NCBI GenBank assembly: GCA_022776305.1
Contig: JALFIB010000149.1
Location: forward strand, 1 to 49,788
DNA length: 49,788 bases
Source of the DNA: Lachnospiraceae bacterium
Lineage (GTDB): Bacteria; Bacillota; Clostridia; Lachnospirales; Lachnospiraceae
Direction of reading: 5' to 3'
The notes under the pieces were generated by a model. The model saw only the letters and a program-made list of their open reading frames with translations. It was not told the origin of the DNA and made no database searches. A program made the translations under genes and the position numbers. Positions 8,800 to 17,769 of the stretch are shown piece after piece (within the stretch, counting starts at the first letter, position 1; the number at the start of each line of letters is the position of its first letter).

Positions 8800-11715
8800 C
8801 TACTGCAGCCTCTGGATATTCATGAACAAATCCTTGTCTGCTTTGATTTTTTCTTCATTTCCGATTACACAGATTGCCTGTTCTTCCAATATAGAACGCA
8901 CAAGAGGCGCAAGTGCACGGATCTGCTCCGGCGTAGCAGAAAGCACCTCATCCCGCTCTTTTTGTACAGTCTCCGGCGAAAGGCCACTCATATATGCGCT
9001 TAATGACCTCTGTCCTTTCATAAAAGGAGTCAGCGGCGTATCAAGGTCACTTACCGTGCCGATGATATATTTTGTCATTTCATGTTCGTCCGCGTCAAAA
9101 TTCTCCAGATATTCCGGAACACGTTCATACACTTCATTGGTAGCCCTAAGGTTCGGATCCCTGTAAGAGACAAAGTAAGAATCCCCTGTGCGCCCAAAGG
9201 AACTCATACATCCATAGGCACCACCTTTCACACGGATATTGGTCCACAGGTAATCGTAGCTCATTAATACTTTTACGATACGCAGAACTCCTGTGTAATC
9301 AAACCCCGCCCTTTTAAAATTGCCAACCCGGGCAACGTACTGTACTTGTCCGGTGGTCATAAAGCCCTCGTTCTTTTTCTCAAGGATCAGGGAATTCTCT
9401 TTTTTCTCCGAATCTGCATGGGGCAATTTATTTATAAACTGTCCAAGGGGCTCCTTCATCCGCTCCAAGCCTTCCCCGTCTGAGGTCACGCTCACAAAGA
9501 GGCCTTCTTTGTGGAACAATTCTCCCATAAGCAAGCGAAGTTTCTCTTTTAATCCCTGCTTTTTCTCGTCAAAGTTCTTTTCCAGATCATCTACTAGACG
9601 GTAAAATGCAATCCCTCCAATGGCATCATTGAAGGCGCTGAACTGCGACAGATACGAGGTGGCCCTGCAGGCTGCCGTAGAATGTCCCGCAGATGACAGC
9701 TGCATAGAAAGCCTTGATTTTAGTTTTGCAATGATCTCGTAAAGTCGCTTGTCATCATCCAGCTTGGAGTGGAATAAAATCTCATCTGCCATATGAAAAG
9801 CGAAACCGATCTTGTCATAAAGCACTCTTGCGCGCACCCCTGCAAATGCTTTGATCTCATTATCATCTACCAAGACAGGATACACACTGAGGCCCACAGA
9901 TATTCCGCCTGTATTGCTGTTAATTTCATGATTCAAGTCAGAAAAAGTATAATGGTCCGTATTTACCATGCCCAGCACGGATTTTAAAATGCCAAGATAA
10001 GGAATATCCTCCCTTGCCACCCTGCTGATATCAAACAGCAGGTCCATATAGGCAATGCCGTTTGTAAAGACATCATGATGTAATACAGTCACATCGCCAA
10101 AATGATACTCCTTATTTTGGAAACCGGCTGCTTTTTTCCCAATATCTTCTCTGGAAAGCATAGGAATCTTCGCAAGTTCTTCCGCAGTAGAGGGAGTCTC
10201 TTGAAAACTTCTGAGCTTTTCCGTACGTCGGATCAGCTCTCCCAATTCCTCTTCTGAAAGGGAATTCCGATAAGCATCCAGTTTTTCTTTTACCTGTCCG
10301 TCTATCTTTGAAGTGAGCCCCCTCTCCGGCTCTAAGATCACGAAAGAAGCGTGGGTATTCTCTATGAAATATTGGCGGATCAGGTCTTCAAAATACCCTG
10401 TCTCTACCTTTTCCTTCAGCTTTGCATAAACATCCAGCTTCAAATAATCAAAAGGCTTGCTGTCATCGTAAAGCCAGCTGTCAAATACATCAATGCCATA
10501 CATCAGCCCCTTGGGATAAGACCCATAGTCAGCTTCCCTTGCCCTGAATTCCATCGTATTGATACCGGCCAACAGCGCTTTTTTGTCGATTCCCTCTTCT
10601 ACCGTCTTTTCTAAAGTTGAACGGATCAATTGGCAGAAGCGCTGGGCATCACAGCTGTTTGCATTCTTTGCAATTATACTGAAAAATGGCTGTAAAACAC
10701 CGCTCTCATAAGAGCTCATGATATCTTTTCCGATGCCTGCATCCAGAAGGGCTTGTTTCAAAACGGCGCCGGGTGCAGACAAAAGGGCATACTCCAGCAC
10801 TGCAAAGGCATTGGCAAGCTCCACGTCGAGGCTTGTCCCCACCACAACATTATAGGAAAGATACGTATTATTCTCTAAATCATCATCCTCAGAAATAGAA
10901 TATTTACAGTGTACCTCTTTTACTTTTTCAAAAGGCTTTTGAAGAGGAATGGCGGAATCCACGAAATCATACTCAAAATTGCCCAGATACTCCCGGTCAA
11001 GCCATTGCAGACGCTCCTCAATATCCATATTTCCGTAAAAGTAGATATAGCTGTTGGACGGATGGTAATACTTTTTATGGAAGGCAAGAAAATCTTCGTA
11101 TTTCAAATCCGGAATAAAAAGAGGATCTCCGCCAGAATTTACGCCGTAAGTATTATCCGGGAATAAGGAATTCATGTTTACCTCTTCCAATACTTCTTCC
11201 GGTGTAGAAAGAGCTCCTTTCATCTCATTGTAAACCACCCCATTGTAGACTAGTTCCTCCTCTGGTGATTCCAGCTGGTAGCTCCAGCCTTCCTGGCAGA
11301 AGATCTCCTCCTTCATATAAATATTAGGATAAAAAACGGCATCCAGATACACATGCATCAAATTACAGAAATCCTTGTCATTACAGCTTGCAATGGGATA
11401 CATCGTCTTATCAGGATAGGTCATTGCATTTAAAAATGTGTTCAGCGAGCCTTTCACCAATTCTACAAAAGGATCCTTGGCCGGAAACAAACGACTTCCA
11501 CAAAGCACACTGTGTTCCAGAATATGTGCCACTCCCGTGCTGTCTGAGGGCGGTGTGCGGAATGCTATATTAAATACCTTGTTTTCATCCTCGTTCTGCA
11601 GCACCATGATTCTGGCACCACTTTTTTTATGGCGAAGGATATAACCCTCCGACTGGATATCACTGATGGTTTCCTGTTTTACTAATTCATATTGGGGAAT
11701 TTTTTCTAAATTCAA
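8800..11715 (-). CDS. M16C zinc metallopeptidase (PreP/Cym1-like)
   Basis: A 971-residue peptidase with the inverted zinc motif HILEH (His64, Glu67, His68) and a distal acidic helix near VVYNEMKGAL. The length and the two-lobed layout match presequence-protease-like M16C enzymes, which enclose and degrade short peptides. No signal peptide is seen, so it probably clears cytosolic peptides. The start is ambiguous: TTG at 11715 has GGAGG 8 nt upstream and gives the usual family N-terminus; TTG at 11730 is five codons longer with a poorer site. The nearby ATG after GGAGG is out of frame. The gene ends at the start of era and probably leads that operon. Confidence 0.93.
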   Translation of the reverse strand: MNLEKIPQYELVKQETISDIQSEGYILRHKKSGARIMVLQNEDENKVFNIAFRTPPSDSTGVAHILEHSVLCGSRLFPAKDPFVELVKGSLNTFLNAMTYPDKTMYPIASCNDKDFCNLMHVYLDAVFYPNIYMKEEIFCQEGWSYQLESPEEELVYNGVVYNEMKGALSTPEEVLEEVNMNSLFPDNTYGVNSGGDPLFIPDLKYEDFLAFHKKYYHPSNSYIYFYGNMDIEERLQWLDREYLGNFEYDFVDSAIPLQKPFEKVKEVHCKYSISEDDDLENNTYLSYNVVVGTSLDVELANAFAVLEYALLSAPGAVLKQALLDAGIGKDIMSSYESGVLQPFFSIIAKNANSCDAQRFCQLIRSTLEKTVEEGIDKKALLAGINTMEFRAREADYGSYPKGLMYGIDVFDSWLYDDSKPFDYLKLDVYAKLKEKVETGYFEDLIRQYFIENTHASFVILEPERGLTSKIDGQVKEKLDAYRNSLSEEELGELIRRTEKLRSFQETPSTAEELAKIPMLSREDIGKKAAGFQNKEYHFGDVTVLHHDVFTNGIAYMDLLFDISRVAREDIPYLGILKSVLGMVNTDHYTFSDLNHEINSNTGGISVGLSVYPVLVDDNEIKAFAGVRARVLYDKIGFAFHMADEILFHSKLDDDKRLYEIIAKLKSRLSMQLSSAGHSTAACRATSYLSQFSAFNDAIGGIAFYRLVDDLEKNFDEKKQGLKEKLRLLMGELFHKEGLFVSVTSDGEGLERMKEPLGQFINKLPHADSEKKENSLILEKKNEGFMTTGQVQYVARVGNFKRAGFDYTGVLRIVKVLMSYDYLWTNIRVKGGAYGCMSSFGRTGDSYFVSYRDPNLRATNEVYERVPEYLENFDADEHEMTKYIIGTVSDLDTPLTPFMKGQRSLSAYMSGLSPETVQKERDEVLSATPEQIRALAPLVRSILEEQAICVIGNEEKIKADKDLFMNIQRLQ

Positions 11716-11788
11716 TTTCCATGCCTCCAAATCTATTTCCTTATCTCTTTTTTCCTATTTTTCGAAAAGCCATCCGGCCCGAAGAGGA

Positions 11789-11837
11789 CTTCTTGATGCT
11801 TTATAAATTCGCGAGAGTGTGCGAAGCACACTTTTTT
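11789..11837 (-). repeat. 49-bp dispersed intergenic element, copy 2
   Basis: Reverse-complement copy of 3294-3342 with one mismatch. It lies directly after the stop of the TIGR01906-type gene and contains the GTGTGCTTCGCACAC hairpin followed by other AT-rich sequence. It may act as a terminator for that gene. Confidence 0.8.
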
Positions 11838-11850
11838 ATATCCAATAAAT

Positions 11851-12651
11851 TCAATACATCTGCTGCCGCCTGTATTTTCTTGTCACCAGACGGTACAATG
11901 CACCGGTCAGGATACATCCCACCAGTAAAAACAGTACGATCACAATGGCACAGTGGAAGAAAAATTCCTCCGGAAGGATGTTGATCACCGGATCTGTGGC
12001 CGGATCAAAAATCCAGTAATTGTTTTTAAAAAGCAGTGCGTGGAATTTTCCAAAAAAACCGTCCCAATTAAAACATGCCATCACGCCTAATGCAATGGGA
12101 ATCACAAATGTAAAAATTGACATCAGTTTCAAACTTCCATAATCACGCCTTCGCAGCTTTTTAACCAGAAGTACCAGAAGGATAACCCCGGATATCAGGC
12201 ACAAACACTGGACCACTGTAAAAATACGCTTTACCTCAGCAAAATGTATCTCACCATGTTCTGACATGGGAAAATCCGGAAATTCCAATTTTTTCACGTG
12301 TTTTGTGATCAAATTGTAGTCAATCAGCGTATCATAATTTTCTCGTATCGCTTCTTCTGAAAGTCCTGTCTTTTGCTCAAGCTGTTGGTATTTTATATCA
12401 AAATAATAAATAGACCGCAAGTTCAAAACAAGGGTCACTGACAAACTGAGGACGAACAAGAAACCAATGAATGCAGTAAGAAGATTGCTAAGTGTAAGCA
12501 CACGTTTTCTCACCTCTGGTGCCCTGCGGTCCACCATCCTGTGGCCCGGCCCCCGGCCATACTCGCTTTCCATCCGTCTTCCACGACCCGGATTCTGCCT
12601 GCTTTGCGTCCTTGGTTTTCTCTCCGGTTCATTTCTCCTCTGCCTTGCCAT
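11851..12651 (-). CDS. TIGR01906 / DUF1461 family membrane protein
   Basis: A 266-residue integral membrane protein. Residues 1-50 form a very basic, Arg-rich cytoplasmic tail. Four hydrophobic spans follow, near 50-75, 148-168, 178-196 and 235-258, with an extracytoplasmic loop of about 70 residues between the first two containing EFPDFPMSEHGEIHFAEVK. The arrangement and the loop sequence match the TIGR01906 integral membrane family, whose function is not known. AGAGGT precedes the ATG. It has a promoter about 190 nt upstream and an unusual tandem repeat in its leader. It is separated from the peptidase gene by a 49-bp intergenic element, so it is probably a separate unit. Confidence 0.85.
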   Translation of the reverse strand: MARQRRNEPERKPRTQSRQNPGRGRRMESEYGRGPGHRMVDRRAPEVRKRVLTLSNLLTAFIGFLFVLSLSVTLVLNLRSIYYFDIKYQQLEQKTGLSEEAIRENYDTLIDYNLITKHVKKLEFPDFPMSEHGEIHFAEVKRIFTVVQCLCLISGVILLVLLVKKLRRRDYGSLKLMSIFTFVIPIALGVMACFNWDGFFGKFHALLFKNNYWIFDPATDPVINILPEEFFFHCAIVIVLFLLVGCILTGALYRLVTRKYRRQQMY

Positions 12652-12711
12652 TTTTACCTCTCGTTCCTCTCAATTTCCTCTGTCTTGCTATTCTGTCTTC
12701 CGTTGCTGCCA

Positions 12712-12806
12712 CTCTATCTCACGTCTTCCGCTCTTTCTCACGTCTGCTGCTCTTTCTCACGTCTTCCGCTCTTTCTCACGTCTTCCGCTCTTTCTTATGT
12801 CTCTGC
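12712..12806. repeat. Five tandem copies of a 19-bp unit
   Basis: The unit CTCTTTCTCACGTCTTCCG occurs at 12712, 12731, 12750, 12769 and 12788; copies 3 and 4 are identical, the outer ones are degenerate. It lies in the untranslated leader of the membrane protein gene at 11851-12651, 60 nt before its start. On the RNA it is purine-rich. Confidence 0.85.
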
Positions 12807-12838
12807 GGCTGCAAAGCTGTTGCTTTGTATTGGCTTAT

Positions 12839-12867
12839 ATCTTACCACACAAAATGTGGAATGTAAA
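12839..12867 (-). promoter_or_regulatory. Promoter of the TIGR01906-type gene
   Basis: The minus strand has TTTACA (12862-12867), 17 nt, then TAAGAT (12839-12844). The spacer contains the inverted repeat CCACA-CAAAA-TGTGG, which could bind a regulator. The start site near 12832 would place the 19-bp tandem repeat in the leader. Confidence 0.5.
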
Positions 12868-12891
12868 ACAAAAAGCTTTTTAATACAGCGA

Positions 12892-12920
12892 ACTGCCCCA
12901 GCCGGTTGGGCGAGGGCAGT
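12892..12920 (-). terminator. Possible terminator of the sugar operon
   Basis: The stem ACTGCCC/GGGCAGT (12892-12898 with 12914-12920) lies 32 nt past the last gene of the sugar cluster. On the minus strand it is followed, after about 10 nt, by AAAAAGCTTTTT, a second small palindrome with a T-run. Weak as a classical terminator but the only candidate. Confidence 0.4.
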
Positions 12921-12951
12921 CCGAAATAGAGATGAGACATATGTCCTGTGT

Positions 12952-13875
12952 TTAGTCAATCACAAATTGCTCCATATATTTTTTTGAAAGCTTCAAGCTA
13001 TTCATTACTTTATCCCGGCTTCCTTCGAATGCACGGTCTTCTACTTCAATGCAGGCATAACCGTCATACCCGATATCAGTAAGAGCTGAGACGAATGCTC
13101 CCCAATCCACATCGCCAAGTCCTGGCAGCTTGGGAGCCATATAGGACAATGGATATGCCATAACACCATAATCATTCAGCTTGTCTGGAAAAAGCTTAAT
13201 GTCTTTAAAATGTACATGGAATATTTTATCTTTAAATTCATAGATAGGCTTGATATAGTCCATCTGCTGCCATACAAAATGGCTGGGATCATAATTCAAG
13301 CCAAAATATTCTGAATCAATGATACCAAACAGCTCACGCCAGATAGACGGTGTAGTCATCAGGTTTTGCCCACCGGGCCATTGATCCGGTCCGAATAACA
13401 TAGGACAGTTTTCAATACCTATTTTTACTTTTTTGTTTTCTGCATAGCTGATCAGATCCGGCCAGATCTGCTGAAACAACTGGATGTTTTCTTCTACTGT
13501 TTTGCTCTGGTCCCTTCCAATGAAAGTCGTTACCATGCCGATCCCAAGCTTTGCAGACGCATCGATCACTTTTTTCAAATGGCTGATGCTGGCGTTTCGT
13601 TTTTCAATATCCCCATCCATCGTATTGGGGTAAAAAGCAAGAGAAGAGATTTCCACATGCTTTTCCTTGCAATAACCAAGAATATAATCTGCCTTTTTAT
13701 CGTCCATTTCCGACACATCAATATGGCTTACCCCTGCATAACGGCGCTCTGCTTTCCCCTGAGGCCAGCACGCCGTCTCCACACAGGAAAATCCAAGTTC
13801 TGATACCGTATCGATCATTTCTTCAAATGTCCACCCGTCTAAGATAGAACTGACGATTCCCAATTTCATACTCAC
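12952..13875 (-). CDS. TIM-barrel sugar isomerase/epimerase (AP endonuclease 2 fold)
   Basis: A 307-residue xylose-isomerase-like TIM barrel. The metal site can be read from IGIENCPM (Glu), LNYDPSHFVW (Asp, His), HVHFKD (His) and ACIEVEDRAF (Glu). Members isomerise or epimerise sugars and polyols, and some act as lyases on 3-keto-glycosides. The start is either GTG 13875, which overlaps the preceding stop (GTGA), or ATG 13869; GGAGGAG lies 4 or 10 nt upstream respectively. It is the last gene of the importer-oxidoreductase operon and probably acts on the product of the Gfo/Idh/MocA enzyme next to it. The substrate cannot be told from sequence. Confidence 0.85.
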   Translation of the reverse strand: MSMKLGIVSSILDGWTFEEMIDTVSELGFSCVETACWPQGKAERRYAGVSHIDVSEMDDKKADYILGYCKEKHVEISSLAFYPNTMDGDIEKRNASISHLKKVIDASAKLGIGMVTTFIGRDQSKTVEENIQLFQQIWPDLISYAENKKVKIGIENCPMLFGPDQWPGGQNLMTTPSIWRELFGIIDSEYFGLNYDPSHFVWQQMDYIKPIYEFKDKIFHVHFKDIKLFPDKLNDYGVMAYPLSYMAPKLPGLGDVDWGAFVSALTDIGYDGYACIEVEDRAFEGSRDKVMNSLKLSKKYMEQFVID

Positions 13876-14921
13876 ACATCTCCTCCGTTTACTTTTACAG
13901 CCCTGCCGGTTTCTGATGATTCAATGCTTCCGAAAACTGCACGCATAGCTGAAACAACACTTTCCCCTGATATCTCCGGTGCACGATCCTCTACGAGACA
14001 TTCCACAAATAGATCAATTACTCCCGATTTCGTCTGGTTGTCGTTGGTCTGGATCTGGTCGATCTCATAATGGATCTTTTCTCCGTCACCGCGGATGATC
14101 TGGACAGAGTAGACCGGGTCGTCATACAGCCGCATGATTCCTTCCGTACCGTAAATCACCGTGGTATTGTCTTCCTGTCCATAATAGGTCCAGCTTGCAG
14201 TCATGGTTCCCACTGCCCCGCCATCCATCTTATAAATACAGATAGCATTGTCATCCACCCCAATAAGGTTGCCCGTAGCATCTCTTTTATCAAGAGTTGT
14301 GAGCATGGCCTGTGTTTCAACCACCTTTTGTCCGATCAAGTACTGGATCAGATCTGTCTTATGGATACCCAGATCTGCCATAGCTCCCATAGCAGCTTTT
14401 TTCTTATCAAAGAACCAAACATTTTTCCCCGGGTCAACGCTCCAGGTTTCCGGTCCTCCATGTCCGAAAACAGTCCGGAAGGTGAGGACTCTTCCGATAG
14501 CACCCTCTTCAATGAGTTTTTTTGCTTTTATATGGGCTTTTGCCAGCCTCTGGTTCTGCCCGATCATTAAATACTTCCCTGTTTCTTTTGAAACCCTCAC
14601 CATTTCTTCGCACTCTTCCAGTGTGACTGCCATAGGTTTTTCACAGAGAACGTGTTTTCCGGCGCGCATCGCTGCAATACTGATCTCTGCATGGGCATTA
14701 TTTGCCACACAAACACTTACTGCATCGATTGCCGGATCTGCCAAAAGTGCTTCATAAGACTGGTATGCTTTGCATCCATACTTGTCTGCCAGCTCTTTCG
14801 CCCTCTCCTGATTCATGTCAAACATTCCATACAGGCATGCATCCGGGTTTGATACGTATTCCGGTATGTGGCGCACCTGTGCAATTTTACCGCATCCGAT
14901 AATGCCAATATTTACACTCAT
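13872..14921 (-). CDS. Gfo/Idh/MocA family oxidoreductase
   Basis: A 349-residue NAD(P)-dependent sugar oxidoreductase. The Rossmann motif GIIGCGKIA is at the N-terminus, the catalytic Lys is in HVLCEKPMAV, and the second catalytic region is DLGIHKTDL, with the His and Asp expected in this family. AAAGGAG lies 9 nt before the ATG. Family members oxidise a ring hydroxyl of myo-inositol, glucosides or related sugars. Overlapping the TIM-barrel gene and following the ABC permease by 25 nt, it is part of a catabolic operon. The pair with a TIM barrel resembles oxidise-then-rearrange systems for inositols or 3-keto-glycosides; that is inference. Confidence 0.9.
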   Translation of the reverse strand: MSVNIGIIGCGKIAQVRHIPEYVSNPDACLYGMFDMNQERAKELADKYGCKAYQSYEALLADPAIDAVSVCVANNAHAEISIAAMRAGKHVLCEKPMAVTLEECEEMVRVSKETGKYLMIGQNQRLAKAHIKAKKLIEEGAIGRVLTFRTVFGHGGPETWSVDPGKNVWFFDKKKAAMGAMADLGIHKTDLIQYLIGQKVVETQAMLTTLDKRDATGNLIGVDDNAICIYKMDGGAVGTMTASWTYYGQEDNTTVIYGTEGIMRLYDDPVYSVQIIRGDGEKIHYEIDQIQTNDNQTKSGVIDLFVECLVEDRAPEISGESVVSAMRAVFGSIESSETGRAVKVNGGDV

Positions 14922-14946
14922 TGCTTTTTTCTCCTTTTCTGAAAAG

Positions 14947-16038
14947 CTATGCCATTTTTCTTCTTACACTTAAGATCTTTTCTTTCACAACAGGGCCAAC
15001 AGTCTGGATAAAGATAACAGCGATCAGGACGATTCCCTGAAAAGTATCCTGAATATCCGTACTGAGGGCCGGAATACTTACAATGATAAAGTTGATCGTC
15101 GTATAAGACAGCGCTCCGAAAAATACACCAAGAAGCTTTCCTCGTCCTCCTGACATATTAACACCACCCAATACAACTGCTGCGATCGCATACATCTCAT
15201 AGGAAACACCGGAAGACGCCGGCGTCACATTTCCGATCTTGCATGCCTGAATAAAACTTGCGATACCAACCAATACGCCTGTAATCACAAATACGGAAAC
15301 TTTTACCCATTCCACGCTGATACCTGACAGACGCGCCGTTTTTTCGTTACTTCCCACTGCATATACGCTCTTTCCGTATTTCGTCTTCGACATGAGGAAA
15401 ATAAAGAAAATCGTGATAAACACAAAAAGGAAGGTTATGTATGGGAACTTAAATCCTGCAATCTTTAAACTTCCTGTTCCGAATTTCATGCGGAGGAAAT
15501 CATAGGAAGGCATATCGCTCAGCATGGAAAACTGGCTGCTTGAAGAACCGGTCAAAGCAGGATCGATTTCACGTACAAAGGACAGTGTCAAGGAGCGATA
15601 GATCAGCATGGTACCAAGGGTAACGATAAATGGCGGCATTTTTGCCAGCCCCACAAAAAGGCCATTGATCAGCCCGCAGAGGAATCCTGCGGCAAGTGCC
15701 GATAAGATCATCAGGAATACATTTCCACCGGTGGCATTATAAGTGAGGATGCAGACACCGGTACAGAGCACTAAGGACGAACCTACAGACAAGTCGATCT
15801 GCCCTGTAATGATAACCAGCGCCATTCCTAAAGCCATAGTTCCCACAATCACTGTATTCTGGCTGGAAAAGATTACGGAAATGTGTCCGCTGTTAAATGC
15901 ATTGCCATTTGCTATGATCACGATAGCGTATACCACGAGAATGATCGCAAAAACAAAAATGTAGCTGTATTTCGACCAGCACTTTGCCAGTGCCTGCAAA
16001 GCACCAGACTTTTTCTGAGTTTCTGTATTACTTGCCAT
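14947..16038 (-). CDS. Sugar ABC transporter permease (RbsC-like)
   Basis: A 363-residue permease of the ribose/galactose/inositol type, with about eight to ten hydrophobic spans and the family region INGLFVGLAKMPPFIVTLGT followed by VLGGVNMSGGRGKLLG, the loop that contacts the ATPase. An upstream in-frame ATG (16059) would have the ribosome site inside its own codons; AGGAGG lies 8 nt before ATG 16038, so that start is chosen. It overlaps the ATPase gene by 11 nt. Only one permease gene is present, as expected for this subfamily, where it forms a homodimer. Confidence 0.92.
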   Translation of the reverse strand: MASNTETQKKSGALQALAKCWSKYSYIFVFAIILVVYAIVIIANGNAFNSGHISVIFSSQNTVIVGTMALGMALVIITGQIDLSVGSSLVLCTGVCILTYNATGGNVFLMILSALAAGFLCGLINGLFVGLAKMPPFIVTLGTMLIYRSLTLSFVREIDPALTGSSSSQFSMLSDMPSYDFLRMKFGTGSLKIAGFKFPYITFLFVFITIFFIFLMSKTKYGKSVYAVGSNEKTARLSGISVEWVKVSVFVITGVLVGIASFIQACKIGNVTPASSGVSYEMYAIAAVVLGGVNMSGGRGKLLGVFFGALSYTTINFIIVSIPALSTDIQDTFQGIVLIAVIFIQTVGPVVKEKILSVRRKMA

Positions 16039-17542
16039 CTTCCTTACCTCCTGCTGCATTTAATGCATTTGTCGAATATAACATAACTTGTCTTTCATCG
16101 ACCTCACTGTGTGGGAAGATCTTTGCGATCTTACCCTCGTAAAATACCACGCACCGATCGGAAACTTTTTTGATCTCCGGTATTTCCAGTGTATTGATGA
16201 GAATCGTCTTTCCTGCCTCCGCAAATTCAAGAATCAGTTGGTAAATCTCTTCCTTTGCGCCCACATCAACGCCCTGCGTAGGGTTATCAAACAACATGAT
16301 GTCTGCCCCTGTATTCAGCCATCTTGCTAAAAAGACTTTCTGCTGGTTTCCTCCACTTAAGGAGTTGATAGATTCTTCCGATTTTCCAGCTTTAATATGA
16401 AGCATATCAACATATTTCGCATACCGCTTCTGCTCTTTCTCATCAGATATATACTGATGGCGTTTGGAAAGGGAATGCTCTGCCACATACATATTTTCCA
16501 GGATACTCATATCAGGTATGACTGAATTTTCTTTTCGGTTAGAGGGAAGCATGGAAATACCATTTTTCATGAAATGGCAGATGTTACCGTGGACTCTCTT
16601 TCCTGAAACCTCAATGCTCCCACTATGGATCGGCAACACGCCAAACATGGTCTGCATCAGTTCACTTGCACCACAGCCCGCCAATCCTGTGAAAGCAACG
16701 ATTTCTCCCTTGCGCACCTCCAGATCAATATCTTGAAAGCCCTCCCCGGACAGCTTTTCTAATTTTAATACGACATCTCCAAGCTCCCGCTCTTTGTATA
16801 CGTCTTTTTCCGCATACACTTCTCCGATCATATCACTGGTCATCTGTTGCGGCGTCGTATCAGAAATCTTTCCGCAGGAAATAAATCTTCCATTTCGAAA
16901 TACAGTATAAGAATCTGCAATGGCAAAGATCTCCGGCATTTTGTGGGAGATGAAGATCAGTGCTTTCCCTTCTTCTTTCATCTTTTTCAATATGCCAAAC
17001 AGATGCTGGATCTCTTCGTTACTGAGAGCAGTCGTGGGTTCATCGAGAATCAGGAGCTTTGCCTTGGCATGAAGTGCACGGCAGATCTCCAACAGCTGTT
17101 TCTCACTAGTCTTGAGCTCAGACACCATCTCCAGCGGATCCATATCAACGCCCAGATGCTCAAATAGCTCTTTGGTTTCCTTGATCATCTTCTTCTGGTC
17201 AAGGATCCCGGTCTTCGTCTTGATCTCACGGTTCAAAAAAATATTTTCAAATACACGAAGATCGTTTATAACATTGATTTCCTGATGAACAAAAGCAATC
17301 CCGGCTTTCTCCATCTGCTTGATCGTGGGATGCACATAGTTCACGCCGTCAAACAGGATCTTTCCGCTGTCCATAGGTATGACACCGGTGAGGATATTCA
17401 TAAGCGTTGACTTCCCTGCACCATTTTCTCCCATCAAGGCGTGGATCTCACCGGTTTCCACAGTGAAGTGGACATCTGTCAATGCATGCACGCCCCCGAA
17501 AGTCTTCGTTATATTACTCATCTCTAAGATACTCATAAGCAT
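16028..17542 (-). CDS. Sugar ABC transporter, double ATP-binding protein (RbsA/MglA-like)
   Basis: A 504-residue fusion of two ABC domains. The first half has Walker A GENGAGKST and Walker B LLILDEPT. Its signature is unusual (LKTSEKQ), as in other RbsA/MglA proteins. The second half has a degenerate Walker A (GLAGCGASE) but an intact signature LSGGNQQK, the usual asymmetry of this family. Two possible starts, 17542 and 17536, both lie after GGAG. It is separated from the binding-protein gene by 227 nt that contain a hairpin with T-run, which likely lowers expression of this and later genes. Confidence 0.94.
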   Translation of the reverse strand: MLMSILEMSNITKTFGGVHALTDVHFTVETGEIHALMGENGAGKSTLMNILTGVIPMDSGKILFDGVNYVHPTIKQMEKAGIAFVHQEINVINDLRVFENIFLNREIKTKTGILDQKKMIKETKELFEHLGVDMDPLEMVSELKTSEKQLLEICRALHAKAKLLILDEPTTALSNEEIQHLFGILKKMKEEGKALIFISHKMPEIFAIADSYTVFRNGRFISCGKISDTTPQQMTSDMIGEVYAEKDVYKERELGDVVLKLEKLSGEGFQDIDLEVRKGEIVAFTGLAGCGASELMQTMFGVLPIHSGSIEVSGKRVHGNICHFMKNGISMLPSNRKENSVIPDMSILENMYVAEHSLSKRHQYISDEKEQKRYAKYVDMLHIKAGKSEESINSLSGGNQQKVFLARWLNTGADIMLFDNPTQGVDVGAKEEIYQLILEFAEAGKTILINTLEIPEIKKVSDRCVVFYEGKIAKIFPHSEVDERQVMLYSTNALNAAGGKEDGK

Positions 17543-17594
17543 GTCACTCCATAAAAATTCTCTCTTTCAAAGAAAAATCGGCCATTCCTTCATA

Positions 17595-17716
17595 ATGTCC
17601 ATTTTCCTCATCGCCATGACAGAGACGAGATTCCCTTTGCGTATCTCGTTCTGATCAGCGGTCGTCAAATGTCCATTCGTGCAAGCATGATGTCCATTTT
17701 CCTCGTCGCCATGACA
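17595..17716 (-). repeat. Two 27-bp direct repeats between binding protein and ATPase genes
   Basis: Copies at 17595-17621 and 17690-17716 differ at one position and are 95 bp apart. On the minus strand each begins TGTCATGGCGA and opens a short frame starting MA-RKMDIM; neither frame has a ribosome site. Function unknown. Confidence 0.7.
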
Positions 17717-17748
17717 AAAAGCGGATGCAGGCTACGCGCCTGCATCCG
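17716..17748 (-). terminator. Partial terminator between binding protein and ATPase genes
   Basis: Perfect 11-bp stem (17722-17732 with 17738-17748) and 5-nt loop, followed on the minus strand by CTTTTT. It lies 22 nt past the binding-protein stop. Such leaky terminators are common after the first gene of ABC operons and raise the binding-protein share. Confidence 0.75.
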
Positions 17749-17769
17749 AACCATTTCCTAGCTTACAGA

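Noticed and set aside
9082-9267. Any insertion sequence or transposase in the window
   Set aside because: No transposase-like product or terminal repeats with target duplications were found in any frame; the short dispersed repeats carry no gene.
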